Positions 1-12,100 of a stretch of 64,000 nucleotides of DNA are shown here, piece by piece. The notes below the pieces were generated by a model that saw nothing but the letters and a program-made list of their open reading frames with translations, was not told the origin of the DNA and did no database searches. This DNA is from Heligmosomoides polygyrus polygyrus (taxonomy: Eukaryota > Nematoda > Chromadorea > Rhabditida > Heligmosomidae), in the NCBI GenBank assembly GCA_947396885.1, contig OX377201.1:28931923-28995922 (forward strand), in the 5' to 3' direction. Made by a program: the position numbers and the translations under genes. The stretch's first letter is position 1. Every line of letters starts with the position of its first letter.

Positions 1-612
1 TTAATTTGATCCAAAAAAACTCTGAATGGAATCTCCTTGCTAAATTTCACAAACGAGCAAAATGGTAGTGCCTCCTCACCAGCTCTTGTTCCCTCCTTTT
101 TAAGCGCTACTACAGCATAGAGGAATCAAGGAGCAATCTGGTATTTAAGGGACGATAAGGTGACCCATAACTTCTGTTGCAAATAGAATGCAATCGAAAA
201 AACGAAAAAAGCCTCTGCAATCTATGCAGAGGCAGTAAGGCTGTGAACACCGAAAGGAACTACCTTATCTAGTGGCGTATATGTACTCTTTTTTACTCTT
301 CTTCATTTCCTGCTTAATCGCTACAGTAACAGGGTTTTCCATTATTCTCTGCAGCATTCCCTTGTTCTAGTAAGAGTGTTTTGTCCTGAATGACCTCTTC
401 CCGCCTTTGTATGGATTCTTTTGTTCCTTCTTTCCGGGTGGTCCCAAGCCTAACCTTACTGGGCGACACCCCGGTCTTCGGCTTGGTGCCCACCTAATCG
501 ACTCCAATAAATCTCCATCTCGGTTTGGAGTTCAACGCTACTGTAAACAAGTGGACAACGACAAATGCCGACATTCACCGAGGATCGAACCTGGCGAATT
601 CAATATTCTTCC
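1..612. other. No recognisable gene
   Basis: AT-rich sequence with only short open frames and no exon-like stretch or repeat that I recognise. Recognisable retroelement sequence starts near 613. Confidence 0.5.
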
Positions 613-985
613 TGCTCTCAACGAAGACAGAATAAACACGCGATCGGCGTCGCACGCCGAGGAATCGAGAGGAAGATGCTCGGAGTGACGTGACTTCCGA
701 AGACGCTGTCGCATTGTAGGCCACGTCGTCGAAAATTAGGTGGAGGGGCCACGTACATATTGCGTTGCGAAGACCCGCTGCATGGGTGCCGTCACCACCT
801 GGGTTTCACAAAATGCCAGAAGATCACTAGCACAGCCAGCAACGCGTTGCTAGGACCTCTGGTTAAAAGCCTTGAACGAACAATATGGCGCTTTTCGCGT
901 CACTCGAGCGAGAAGTATCCATTGGAGCACTCTGGCACTTGACAGGGACGAATGGAGACGTGGATAGCGCCCGCTCGAATGACTT
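613..985 (+). mobile_element. RTE retrotransposon fragment (family RTE-A)
   Basis: The stretch matches, with many changes, the C-terminal reverse-transcriptase region of the RTE copies at 21791-24366 and 56361-59765. Shared landmarks are the segment coding the [19 protein letters not shown] region and the WAGHV region. It is frameshifted, truncated at both ends and non-functional. Confidence 0.7.
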
Positions 986-1059
986 GGGTAAGCCGATACA
1001 GGAACAATATATAGCAACATTCCGAGTGGTTCTTTTGTACAGAATCCAGTAAGTCGACA

Positions 1060-1400
1060 TACTTTTTCTTAAATGGTCAGCAAAATGTAGTGCCAGATTC
1101 CAGTATAGGCCTTACGGACGCTTTGTCGCCTTTCACAAGCGTTTGAGAACTTCTCGACCACAAGGCTTTGAAAAAATTATAAGTACTGCTGGCGGCCTTA
1201 GAAATCAGCTTTCTGTATGTCGAACAGTAGTTGACCATTGCATGTAACTCCAAGATCCTTAAACTCATCAGTAATGTATAAGAGTTCTGGATTCACTCTA
1301 TATTTAGCATCCAGCTTGCCATTACCAAACCGAAGCACCTGCGTTTTTCAGTGGAGAGCCGGAGTCCCCAACGATACATTCAGTAGCAGCCTGTAGGATT
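1060..1400 (-). mobile_element. CR1/Jockey-like LINE fragment
   Basis: Read on the minus strand it gives a degenerate version of the C-terminal RT segment seen in the open LINE at 34-38 kb. The landmarks are DLGV-like residues and then an RPILESGT motif, compared with RPIVECGT in the open element. Stops and frameshifts make it a relic. Confidence 0.6.
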
Positions 1401-1557
1401 TCTGTACAGCTAGTTTTTTAAATGACTTTGTACACTTCAATATCTTCTGCACACATGCTGCATGAGACACTTAACTTGGAAACCTCATCAGCCATTTCCG
1501 ACGTATAAATACTTACTTACTTTACATTGATGGTCCTTTTGTCGGCTGGAGGTCTTC

Positions 1558-2981
1558 TCAGCGGGGACCACAACTCTTCCAGACCTCTCGATCTCTGACT
1601 GCTTGCATCCAGTGAGGCAGACTTCGCTCTCTGAAAGATCTTGAGAATGAGTCTGCCCATCGCGTTGGCGGTCGTCCCAGTGGTCTCTTATGGTCTCTCG
1701 GGAGCCATTCTGTGACACGGAGACTCCATCTATCGTCCTTTCGTCGAAGCAGGTGTCCGGCCCAGCGATATTTGGACTTCTTCATGTACTGCAGCGGGTC
1801 TGCTAATTGCGACTTCTCCCGTAGCTCCGAGCTTCGCAGGCCTTCTTGCCATTGCTGACGAAGGCTTGTCCTCAGAAGACATCTCTCCACTGCACGATGC
1901 GTAGTTTTCATTGCTCTGGCGATTGTCTTGTTATCGGGCCAGGTTTCCGTCGCGTAACACATCGCAGGCAGTACAGAGCCGTTGAATATCGAGGACCTGA
2001 GGCCGGAATCCTTGACGTGAACGGTGACTTCGCGAATCGAACTGAAGGGTGCCCATGCTGCGCGTCTCCTGCGGGCGATTTCAGGAGCGAGGTCGTTATC
2101 CATGTTCAGCTCTCTTCCCAGATAGACGTAGGAGTCGACCTGTTGTAGAGCGACTCCATTTAACCTTTCGAGTCCCGTGTCACACCACTGGTTGACCATA
2201 AACTGCGTTTTGGACATATTCATGTCCAATCCACTCTCCATACCTGTCACATTGAGCTCGTTCAGCATCTTCTCGACTTCTGCTTTGTTGTTCGAGATGA
2301 GAACAATATCGTCGGCGAAGCGAAGGTTGCTGATCCGTTTACCGTCGACAAAGTAGCCGTTATCGTCCCAGTTCAAGTCATGGCATCCTAGAGTGGTGCT
2401 GTGAATAGCTTAGGAGAAATCGTGTCTCCCTGCCGTAATCCTTTCCCGATAGGAATCTTAAGCTTTCGATCGAACAACTGGATGGTGGTCGACGTGCTCG
2501 AGAAACATTCGTCGAGAAGTCGGAGTAGGGCAATGGTATACCAGCATGCACAAGCGCGTTCAGAATGACGATGATTTCCAATGAGTCGAATGCTTTCCGA
2601 TAATCCACGAAGACAAAGGATGCGGGATTCGCAGCTCCTTTCGATGAGCTGTGAGACAGTCCGGATATGGTCCATGCAGGAGAAATCCTTGCGAAACCCT
2701 GCTTGCTCCACTGGCTGATACTCATCCGAGCAACGCTCCATACGATTGAGCAGTATCTTGGTGAAGATCTTGTAGACAACCGCGAGAAGACTGATGGGTC
2801 GATAGTTGTTGATATCCTCCTGCTGACCTTTTTTGAAGACTAGAACTGTTTTCGACTCCTTCCATGACTCAGGAATCCTACCAAGTCGAAGGTAGTGGTT
2901 GAAGTGCTTGGTAAGAAGTAAGCAGAGGGACGTATAAATTATTATTATATTTATTACAGCCAATAACATCGGAGATTGCAA
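1558..2981 (-). mobile_element. RTE-like reverse transcriptase fragment (family RTE-B)
   Basis: Two minus-strand open frames (about 2388-2981, then 1558-2376) together cover most of a reverse transcriptase. The upstream frame has the NYRPISLLAVVYKIFTKIL segment and a [11 protein letters not shown] motif. The downstream frame has the catalytic [11 protein letters not shown] motif, the VYLGRE segment, WAGHLLRR and a terminal GRPPTRWAD motif. These are landmarks of RTE-clade enzymes, and the sequence is clearly diverged from the RTE-A copies in this window. A frameshift near 2380 and the lack of an endonuclease domain mark it as a 5'-truncated dead copy. Many similar C-terminal fragments lie elsewhere in the window, so retroposition of truncated copies is the simplest origin. 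Confidence 0.85.
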
Positions 2982-2989
2982 AAAAGCCT

Positions 2990-3325
2990 ACAATAGGAGA
3001 TTTACGATTGGCTATGGATCTAAAAAAAGTGGCAGTGCTTGGAGTGATTTGCTGTTGTCAAAGAGTAGCCCGCCTGTTTATTATAATGGAAGTCGTGAAG
3101 CCGCACGTGAAGTTGTTGAAAATGCAAAAAAACATAAGGTTTGCATAAGATTTTTTCCGAGAGGTCGTCTTGCATGCGAATTATAAACAGGTCTACGACT
3201 TTCTAAACACATGACCACAGGGCAGGCCCTGTATCTCAAAGGCCTCTTTAAACTGGTACTCACCTCAGGCCGTAGCATAGAAGGGAGCTGCGCATATTTG
3301 AACGCACGAACGAAGAACATCAGGA
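2990..3325 (-). mobile_element. CR1-like LINE C-terminal fragment
   Basis: The minus-strand translation around 3040-3190 resembles that at 43250-43420: a run of aromatic residues, then a GGLLFD motif. The 43-kb copy ends in a TTTATTTATTTATT tail, which suggests both are 3' ends of the same LINE family. Both copies are broken. Confidence 0.45.
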
Positions 3326-3689
3326 CGGAGTATGAAAATGTTTAAAACAAATTTAAATTTGAATAGAAACAGAACAAAAAAATTTTGTATTAAAAAATAT
3401 ATATAAGTTATGACCAGGGCCTACACTTAGCCAATGCAAACCCATAAACTAATGCACAAAAGAATAAGAGCAGGTAAAAGACGATGGCAAACAGTGCAGA
3501 AAAATGAACTATGAGATATAACTAGGGACTGGATGAGCTGGCAGAAACGGTAGGATCATTTCTGTAGAATTTCTGTCGATTGGATATGGAAAGCTCACTT
3601 CACCAGCAGAAACGCCTGAAGCGCTAAAAATGACAAGACTAAAGAGTAAGTGCTGAAGTCAAAAGAGACCCCTGTGTTTCAAGAAGTCT

Positions 3690-3905
3690 TCAAGTCGTCG
3701 TGCACAGTTCTTCAGGGACGATGAAATGAGTAAAGGAACGCGGGAGCTGATTCCACGTGCTCGTAACTCGGCACCAAAAGGAACACTCATATAGCTGTGT
3801 ACTGAACCTTCCTGGAACAACGCGAAGGCGATGGTCTCTGGTTCGACCTACAGACTGAGAAATTGTGAGAGGCAGATCACAGCTTACGTCAACATAGCCC
3901 ATGGA
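3690..3905 (-). mobile_element. CR1/Jockey-like LINE RT C-terminus
   Basis: A 70-residue minus-strand frame carries the end-of-RT signature of Jockey-superfamily LINEs: basic residues and RLRVVPGRF, then YECSFWCRV and WNQLPRS. The fragment ends close to the hammerhead-like Penelope remnant at 4015-4038. Confidence 0.65.
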
Positions 3906-4014
3906 AAGTTTAAATAGAAAGCTCTGGTCATATATAGTAAGTAATCATATAATAATAGACGAGTGGTTTGTTCAGCGTAGCCAAGATTGGTACAACTCTT
4001 TATTGCGGCTTACG

Positions 4015-4038
4015 TTTCGGCGTCGTCGCCTTCTTCAG
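4015..4038 (-). other. Hammerhead-ribozyme-like core beside Penelope-like element
   Basis: On the minus strand CTGAAGA is followed by a GGCG/CGCC stem (loop ACGA) and then GAAA. This is the CUGANGA, stem II, GAAA arrangement of a hammerhead core. It lies 3' of the Penelope-like ORF, where such motifs are known in Penelope-like elements. GGCT just before the core can pair with AGCC just after it as a short stem I. Stem III is almost absent and a proper UH cleavage site is not clear, so activity is doubtful. Confidence 0.45.
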
Positions 4039-4280
4039 AGCCTGGAAAAGTCGAAGTCATCTGAGAAGCTACCCTCCCAAATGCCATTTCATTCTGCAGG
4101 AACCCATCCAAAAGGCTTAGAGACTACGAAAACGATGCCGAAAGAAGTCGAAAACATGGCTAACCTTAGATGTGGACAAAAGGCGTCCACCGTCACCCTG
4201 GCTGGACGAAAGATGGGTGAATGAGCTTAGAGCCCGGGGGACCACCCGCCTTAGGGACCTAATGGGTCATGACCCAGAGG

Positions 4281-5195
4281 TCAAAACCCGCAGAGGGCGA
4301 CGTACGGCGCCAGCTCTTGGGTCACAGCCAAGCACTCGTCCTTCCTATTGATCTGTGGGGACTTCGCCGCAATGTACAGCGCCTCGAGAGTTCGGCGCGC
4401 CGAAATCTCATCTTCACGCGCAAGGATCTTGACCTCCACCCCAAAACAGCTGTTCGCGTGCCGCCGCACCCTGTGCTCGCCCAAGGGAGTGGAGACCTGG
4501 GACCTGCGCAACCCGTCCAAGTGCTCCTTGATCCTTACGCACAAGGGTCTACCTGTTTCACCCACATACTCCTCTCCGCACTCTGCACATCTGATCAGGT
4601 ACACCACACCAGACGTTTGACAGTCACCAACCTTCCCAAAAGGACAAACAACACATGATGGTGTTGTGCATAGGCGGTCATACAAACGGTTCCGGACCAG
4701 CTGCTTCTTAAGGTTGTTAGGTGGCACTGCTACCACCCTCACATCGTCTTGCAGCTCAGCCTTCCTAACGCAGCCACGGATGGCTGCGGTCAGAGCGTCC
4801 GAAATGAACGGGACACAGAATGTCACCTTTGACCGTTCTCGCTGCGATTCCTCAGCGGTTCTTGGCTGTCGTCTCTGCCCACTAGCCCCGCCAGTGGGAG
4901 CATATCCATTCTGAATCGCGATGCGGTGCGCCATATTCACAGAGTAGGCCCTTTCCGCGGTTTCAGATGAAACCGCTCGAGCAGTGCGGAACATATTCTG
5001 AACCACGGCTCTTTTCATACTGAATGGGTGAGCCGATGCGCAGTTAACAATGATGTTCTTGCTTGCCGGCTTCCGGTACCACCTGGTTCGGTAAACCCCG
5101 TCAGAAAGATGGATCTGCACATTGAGGAATGCGAGCCAGTTCTCCTGCGGTTTCTCCCGTGTAAATTTAATGTGCGTTGACTGACATATAATAAT
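4281..5195 (-). mobile_element. Penelope-like element, RT thumb plus GIY-YIG endonuclease
   Basis: A minus-strand open frame of about 300 residues. The first third looks like the end of a Penelope RT (THIKFT, WLAFLNVQIHL, then YRTRWYRKPAS). A cysteine linker follows (CTTPSCVVCPFGKVGDC), then a GIY-YIG nuclease with GVVYLIRC, YVGETGRPL and RIKEHL. RT followed by GIY-YIG is the diagnostic order of Penelope-like retroelements. The fingers and palm of the RT are missing, so the copy is 5'-truncated near 5195. The nuclease frame itself is open, with the GVVY/YVG pair and the downstream arginine visible. The hammerhead-like motif at 4015-4038 sits about 240 bp beyond its stop, where a Penelope terminal repeat would be expected. 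Confidence 0.9.
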
Positions 5196-5219
5196 AACAA
5201 AAAGAATAGGAGATGTCAC

Positions 5220-6105
5220 ACCTCTTTAGAGCCCCGCTTGATATTATGTGCACAGAAGAAAAACCGCCGCCACGTACTTAACAGGAGCGGTTGACCAGAA
5301 AACTCCTAAGCAACTGAAGAACACATGCATTCACTCCCGCAGCAGCTTCTGAATTTCTTATTAATGTGCAAGTTGGAGCTTTATCAAACACTATTGAGAA
5401 GTCAAACTAAGCCACATTTACCTCTTCACTGCTATGTTTTATTTGGTTTGGATAATATAAGCATTTAGCTCCTTTCCTTACTTCTCTGAACTTTTACCTT
5501 ATCTCATTTTTTTATTGAGCATCTCGCGTGCAGTAATTATTCTGTATTCATCTTTGAAAGTATCCATAAATAATGCTGTGGTCGCTGGACTTTGTGCCAA
5601 CATGAAGAGAGCACTGACACGGCAAGGTAAAGCAGATTTATGAATCGGGGGTGGTGTGCTGATGTGCCTCGGTCGTTTAAAGAAGTAACTACTGGAGGCG
5701 ACCAGTTCTTGTTTCTTTTTGCTTCTAGGCTAAATAGCCCGCATATCATTTTATGAGTGTTTACGGCATTCTTCAACAAATCTGGCAAAATTTGAATGCA
5801 CTATTGCATACTCATGGCCCGTCCCATTCGCAGCTCAGATGGGCATAGCTGGACTTCAAGGAATTCAGATGGAAGAAAACGGAATGTTTGGAGAAACACC
5901 CCTAGACATGGACAAGGACTACACTTATCCTTCTCCTTATCCCTGCAGCATTACCTGACACCAAGCCATCTCAAGGATATCGTGAACGAATCTGAAATGC
6001 TGGTGCTAAGTGGAAATGAAGTTCCGTCTCCGGGTAACCCTAACAATGCCGCTATTCGACGCATTAAAATGTTTAGCAGTAGAATCTACAACAACAAAAA
6101 TTGCT
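5220..6105. other. Upstream region of gene A, no firm feature
   Basis: No repeat or gene is recognised with confidence. A short ATG-led frame near 5868 (MEENGMFGETP) follows a plausible acceptor. Neither it nor the stretch after the CTGCAG at about 5950 joins gene A in frame, so I leave it unassigned. Promoter elements for gene A would be expected here, but none is identifiable. Confidence 0.4.
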
Positions 6106-6115
6106 AAATTTTCAG
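6106..6115 (+). promoter_or_regulatory. Likely spliced-leader or 5' splice acceptor of gene A
   Basis: AAATTTTCAG is a strong nematode-type 3' splice acceptor 15 nt upstream of the chosen ATG at 6131. An acceptor so close to the start codon with no in-frame upstream exon fits spliced-leader trans-splicing. A non-coding upstream exon is the alternative. Confidence 0.55.
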
Positions 6116-6130
6116 AAGGACCACAGCAAG

Positions 6131-9100
6131 ATGCAGTTAACGCCGAGACGTCACGAGCTGCTGTCCGTATACCTTCTGGGGTTTGGAACGCTGTTCATGT
6201 ACCTCGGCTACGTGATGCAGGCATTCATAGCCGAATCGGTCCTGCACACGGTCAGCGGTCGCCACCCCGGCACAATTTCGCCGTACGCTGGCTACTACGG
6301 GTGAGTTCGAACGAGAACTGACTCTCCAGGCCTCCTCCAGACGAGCGGCGGAGCGTTGCAGGCAGGCGTTCCACTACTCAGCCTTCGCCATCTCGTCGCT
6401 GATCACGCCGTCGATACAGAACTACGTGGCGTCGAAGTGGATCCTTACCATGGCCAGCGTGCTGTTCGCCGTCTACTACCTGGGCTTCATCCATGTCAAC
6501 TACATCTACTTCTACGTCTCTCAAGCTCTCATGGGCATTGGCTATTCCTGTTAGTTTTGATTCGATAGCTTTCACTTTAAATCGAATACTTTTCAAATCA
6601 AGGTGGATGCCTTTCAAATCGATTCAGACCTCTTCGAAGAAGGTCCAAGTAAAGGAGATGATCGAACAATTGTATTCTCTTTGAAAGAAGGACGTTTAGT
6701 TGCGATCAAGGCTCTTGCTCCAGGCGGGACTCGAGCTGATGAAACCAGTTAAGCCGAAGGCATTCGAAAAAGGCTTGTCATTTCCGCAACTAAACATCCG
6801 CCTAACAGCTTCTATCTTTTCTACGTTATATCTAAGCCTTTCTAGGTTCAAGCAAAATTGAAAACCATCATGTAGTTTCTCAAATTGGAGGATCATAAAA
6901 TTGTAACCCTTTTGGTTACCGAAATTTGATTTTACAATTTTAATTTGCAGGAAAGCAGAAAATTTTCAGAGGTGTCAAGCAGGAAGATTACGGAGTGCAC
7001 TTGTATAGAATGTATCCATATTTATTAAAATTTAATAAAAATTATTTGAAAAATAATTTGTCTGTGGTACAGGATAAAAATCATTAGAGGATTTAAAAGA
7101 CTCAATGATTTTTACGCTGGGTTGCGGACAAAACCAATGTTTAGCGAACACAATCGTGAGAAAACCGGGAAATTTTCATCCGCTCAGCTTCGAGTGGAAG
7201 TCATGTACACTGATAATAAAATAAGCATCGCAATATGACGGGTTCACAGTTTCTTGTCCCAACACGCCCAAAAAGGTTTTACCCACTTACAAGGAGAGCC
7301 TCCGAAGTGGCGGTGAGTTTTTGCCATGCAATTTTTGCAGGATGTAGGGTCCCGTGTGGGGAGTCCAAAACCACAGCTACGTTTTTGCTCTTCTGTGGTC
7401 GGAAAAAAAACGTGTCGCGTGAGCGCGAAGTTCATGGCGCCCTGCTGGCGATGTGGTCCACTAGCGTAGTGATAGCGGAGGCGCCTCTCGGGGCACCGAG
7501 CGGGTTTGATGGTTCGGTCCCCGGTGCCGCCAATGTTATTGCACACATCAGATCGCTATTATTATGGGCTTGCGCGATCACAGAAGTCAATTTGTACACG
7601 ATTAATGCTTTTAGAATTTAAGCCTAGCCTTTTTGGGCTCTCATTTGAGTTACCTCTCAATGAATCGTATTTGCACTGTACATATTATATCATCAACGAT
7701 ACCCCAAATGCACACAAACACATAAACTTCACGGGATAAGTATGAATTTGGTTTCACACCGGTGGAAACTTAACATTAGCAAAAAATGTCCTTCTCACCC
7801 GTCGGGTGCATGATTATGTGATACGGCATCACCATAATTTGCTACACACAGCAGAAACGGCATCTTGAAAGTAAGTAAATAGCATAGAACACCGCACGAA
7901 CTGGATTCCATTCGCACGCATTTGTTCGATTGCAGATTATAAGCCAGAACAACCGGTAATTGTGTGCTCCGGTATTCCGCCGATGTCCCACGCTTGGGTG
8001 GCGGCTGGATATGTTGATGATCACATGGGCCCTTCTTTACGTCTACCGATTATGCGTTCAACGAAGAAGAAGTAGTGATGCCTTGTCAGGGAGAGGAAGG
8101 TTGTTCGTCCCTAGCGTTTATAAAATGCTGCTGGTGTGATAGGCGATTATGTTTGAAATGTTTCATAGTTCTATATCTTAACTGTTGATTATCATTGTCA
8201 GCAATAAACACAGTTACTTTATGTGAGCAAGAAATTTTTTTAAATGTTAGCGATCCAATAGAATGACACAGTGCAAATACGATCCATTGAGAGGTTACTC
8301 AAATGAAAGCCCAGAAGGCCAGGTTTAAATTCTAAAAGCATTAATCGTGTACAAATTGACTCCTGTGATCGCGCAAGCCCATAATGATAACGATCCAATG
8401 TGTGCAAAAATGGTGGCAACACCGGGGGCCGAACTATCAAAGCCACTCGGTGCACACGAGACGCGACTTCGCTACCACTACGCCAATCGACCGCATCCGG
8501 CTGCGGTGGCAGCAGGGCGCCATGAACTTCGCGCTCACATTCGCTCCTTTTTTTCGACCACAGAAGAGCATCCCGAAAAAAGTGACTATGGATTTGAACT
8601 CCCCACACGGCACCCTACATCCTGTAAAAATAGCATCGCAAAAGCTCATCGTCACTTCGGAGGCTCTCTTTGCTAGTACAGGTATAAAAACCTTCTTAAA
8701 GTTAAAAAGATGTGAACGTTGCGACTGATCAGGCAGCACTCCCATTTTTAAGCCATATATGATTGCGATCTTAAGATAACTTTGCCCTATTGGCTTCTTC
8801 TTGTTAGCTAAATTTTGCCCTTACCAACTTTCACCATAAAACGCTAGGTTCTGTTGTTGAGGGATTTAGTTTTTAGTTTAAAAAAGTCATCACTACTGCT
8901 TTGTCTAGCCGTGTTCATGTTGTTCAGTTTTTGGTGACTGCAGTGCAAATAAATAAATAACTCCTTAAGTTGAAATTTATTTTGACTGTCTTACAACATT
9001 CAGTCCGAGTTCAAAGAAGATAGTTTTGATTTGGTAAAAAAGCATACAATGAAAACGTGCACGGAATTTCATCTTAAGATAATGTAAAAAGTCTATATTC

Positions 9101-12100
9101 CACACATATTCACGGTGTCCCTGCCGCAAATTTTATCCTGACCCTCTTAGATCCGAGTACTATATAACTTTAGAGCGTAAATGCCAGTAAAAAATTACAT
9201 AAACTCTCGCGGAGTGTGACTAAGGTGATGTAGATGCTAACGTAGAGCACTTTCAACTTCCGCGAAGTCAAGTAATTATCATTTTACAGTCTACAACAAC
9301 GGCGAGGGTGCCTATCTGTCTGAGCACTCATCTAGACGAACACTGGAGTCGAACACCGGCATCGAGACTTCTGTTGGTCATAGCAGGTAGGCCTTCTGAA
9401 CTGTTATCACCCGTCATCATCTCTGTGGAAATCGGATTTCTCGGGTGGTCACCATCAACGTCTCCATTTGTCACTCTCGTGCCAGTGTAGATTTACTTAT
9501 TTATCTATTCAGAGCGTAAGCACAACACTCACGCGCAAAACAAATGAGAAAAAGCAACAAGTTCTACCAAAAAAGTCACAAGACAACAATCAGACGTAGA
9601 CAGAGGCACCTGTAATTCTGAAGGCAGCAATGAACAGAATTTAGTCAACAGCAGAATTTAGTCAGCAGCATTTTCATGAAGACACGCACGGATAGGGAGG
9701 GACAGGAGATTTTCGTTTTCCGCAAACAGAGAGTTGAGCTCCCGCAGCCTTCTATATGTCAAAAATGAAGATCTGATCGTGGTTTTTGCAATAGGAACCT
9801 GCAGACGAAGCCTACTTCTTCTTGTTCATACTACTTGACCACCGAGGAAATGTGAAGGGCTTATGTGGAGTTTGCCCGTGAGAATCTTGAACAGCATTTT
9901 TTTAGATCAGTGAATTCCCATTGTTGGAGGAACAAAAACACCCTGACTTTCTATATGGTTTTCGTGGGGAAATTGTGTATCAGCCAATATTTATGAAGAC
10001 GAACAATTTGTCCTCAAGAATGTGGCATTGCCGGGTAAAACCAGTTTGCCAGGCTGAACACTTCCTTATTGTGTGTATTAAGTTGCAAGGAAAGTATCCC
10101 GCCCCATGTGCAATTTTTTAAGTTGCTTACTCTCGTACCATACATACAACAACTATCGAGCGTATGCAGCAATATTATCTCCAGCATATTGCCATTTTTA
10201 GGTAATTAGTAGATCTCGTTTCTATGGAATATCCGGGGTTTTGAAAAAAAATGAGCGAGGCACTTTCCAAGTTGCTCCCTGTCGTCAAATTGTTTTTCCT
10301 GCAAATTGTTCGACAACAAAAGAAACAGATGGTAGTCTGTTGGAGCAAGGTCCGGTGAATGCGGTGGGTGGACCAGAACATGGCATCCAAAATACTGGAG
10401 TTTTCCGAGTTTCCCTTGCAACGAGTGGACGCGCGTTGTCGTGAAGGAAGAAGATCTTGTCTTGTTTTCTATGAAGAACTGCTTTTACGCTAGCGACGGG
10501 GGTGTTTGCAGGTAGCAGCTCCGAGTGAATGACTCCTTTCCAATTCCACCAGACACTGAACATTGCCCTTTTTTGACTGTAAGGGCGCGTATAGCGCAGT
10601 TGGAGGAGGTGCTGACTGTCGCGCACACCCAATTCCGATGCTTCGGGCTCGGATTTTCCGCCCAGGCCAACGAATGATGGAACACTGACTTGTCCATTGT
10701 CTGACCACCGAAAGTCATTGTACAGACCAAATACGCTTTCAAATTGCCTCCAGGGCATCGCATGGAAGTTGTGTGTGCCACGCATTTCAAAAGGGGCTGA
10801 GTAACGCTGTCCTTAATCCTCCTATCCATCTATCTGCCTTTATTGAAAACTTAATTTCCTACAAGGCATGTTGGAAGTTCTACTAGATGTCGCAAGTAAG
10901 CCTTCCACAAAACCTCTTCTATTTCTTTCCAGGTCCGCAGAATATTGAAAACATGTTCTTGTAAAATATTGTAGTGCATGCATATATTGGAACTTCCTTC
11001 TCTTCAGTGTGACATTTTAGCATGTTCATCGGCGGCGCAGCGCTGGGACTCATCTTTTACCTCATCACACCGGTACTTCGGTTTCTCTGAACACATCTCC
11101 CTCACCACTACAGGAATGTGTTAGAACTGCTTTAGGCTGGCGAAGTGGCAACGCAGGCATACACAGATGAGCAGATACGTCTCATCTATGGTACCTTCTT
11201 CGGCCTAAACGTCATCTCAGTGGTGATTTTCGCCTGTCTTCCGACCAAACAGTACGACAGCATCGCGTCAAAGTCGGAAACGGTGATGCCGAGCTTGAAG
11301 CAACAGCTGGGTAGGTGTATCGTTTATAAATGAACGGGGCTTTTCCTTGAGTTCCTGCGACTCGATGCATCATTGCTAATGAAACCGGATTGCGTATTTG
11401 TGTGAAAATAACTTGCCAATGAACACACAAAAGCTTCATCCTTTCTAGAGAACTTTCGTAACAACCTGCCAACCCAGACCTGAATGAGTCGGATAGCAGC
11501 CGTACCTAGAACCTTAATTCCCGACGCATGAGACAGCCAGCTCCTCAACCGACAAGGCTAGCAAGCACTTTTTTAAACAGATGCCACCTACTATTAGATT
11601 CCCGTCATGCGTTGTTTTTCTACGACGAGTCATAGAGGAGCCACACCCTCCTTAAGCCTAGCTATCCGTGATGCCGGTCTAAAGAACCAAGCGCCTTCTG
11701 TTCTTATGTATCTAATTAGGCAGGAATGAACGTTCCACCGTTTTCGACTTTCAAATTCAAATTATCGCAGCTTGACTCAGGATCCTCTCAGGGTCTTTAG
11801 TTTTTGTTAGTGTAACAACCTTTAATACGGCATTTGTACCTCAGCCACTAAAGAGCATTAATAAGTTAATACCAGTTGCGAATAATTGAGCGGTCAAATC
11901 TGACGAATTGTCGAAAAACACCTTTTCCAACCTTTCGTATACGGCGAGATTTTCATTCGATGGCTTTCTAAGAAATTCAGGAAAATAGAGAACCAATCAA
12001 AGGCACCTTTTATATTTCGTATGTTTTCAATACCCGGGCGCGTGGAGCGCAGTCGGAGGAGATGCAGGTTGCCGCCTACACCCGATACCAGCTTCCTGGT

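Noticed and set aside
1846..2148. Plus-strand open frame of 100 residues
   Set aside because: Antisense shadow of the minus-strand RTE-B reverse transcriptase.
5868..6043. Upstream coding exon of gene A starting at ATG 5868
   Set aside because: No donor found joins it in frame to the KDHSKMQLTPRR segment, and the ATG at 6131 already gives the short N-terminus usual for the family.
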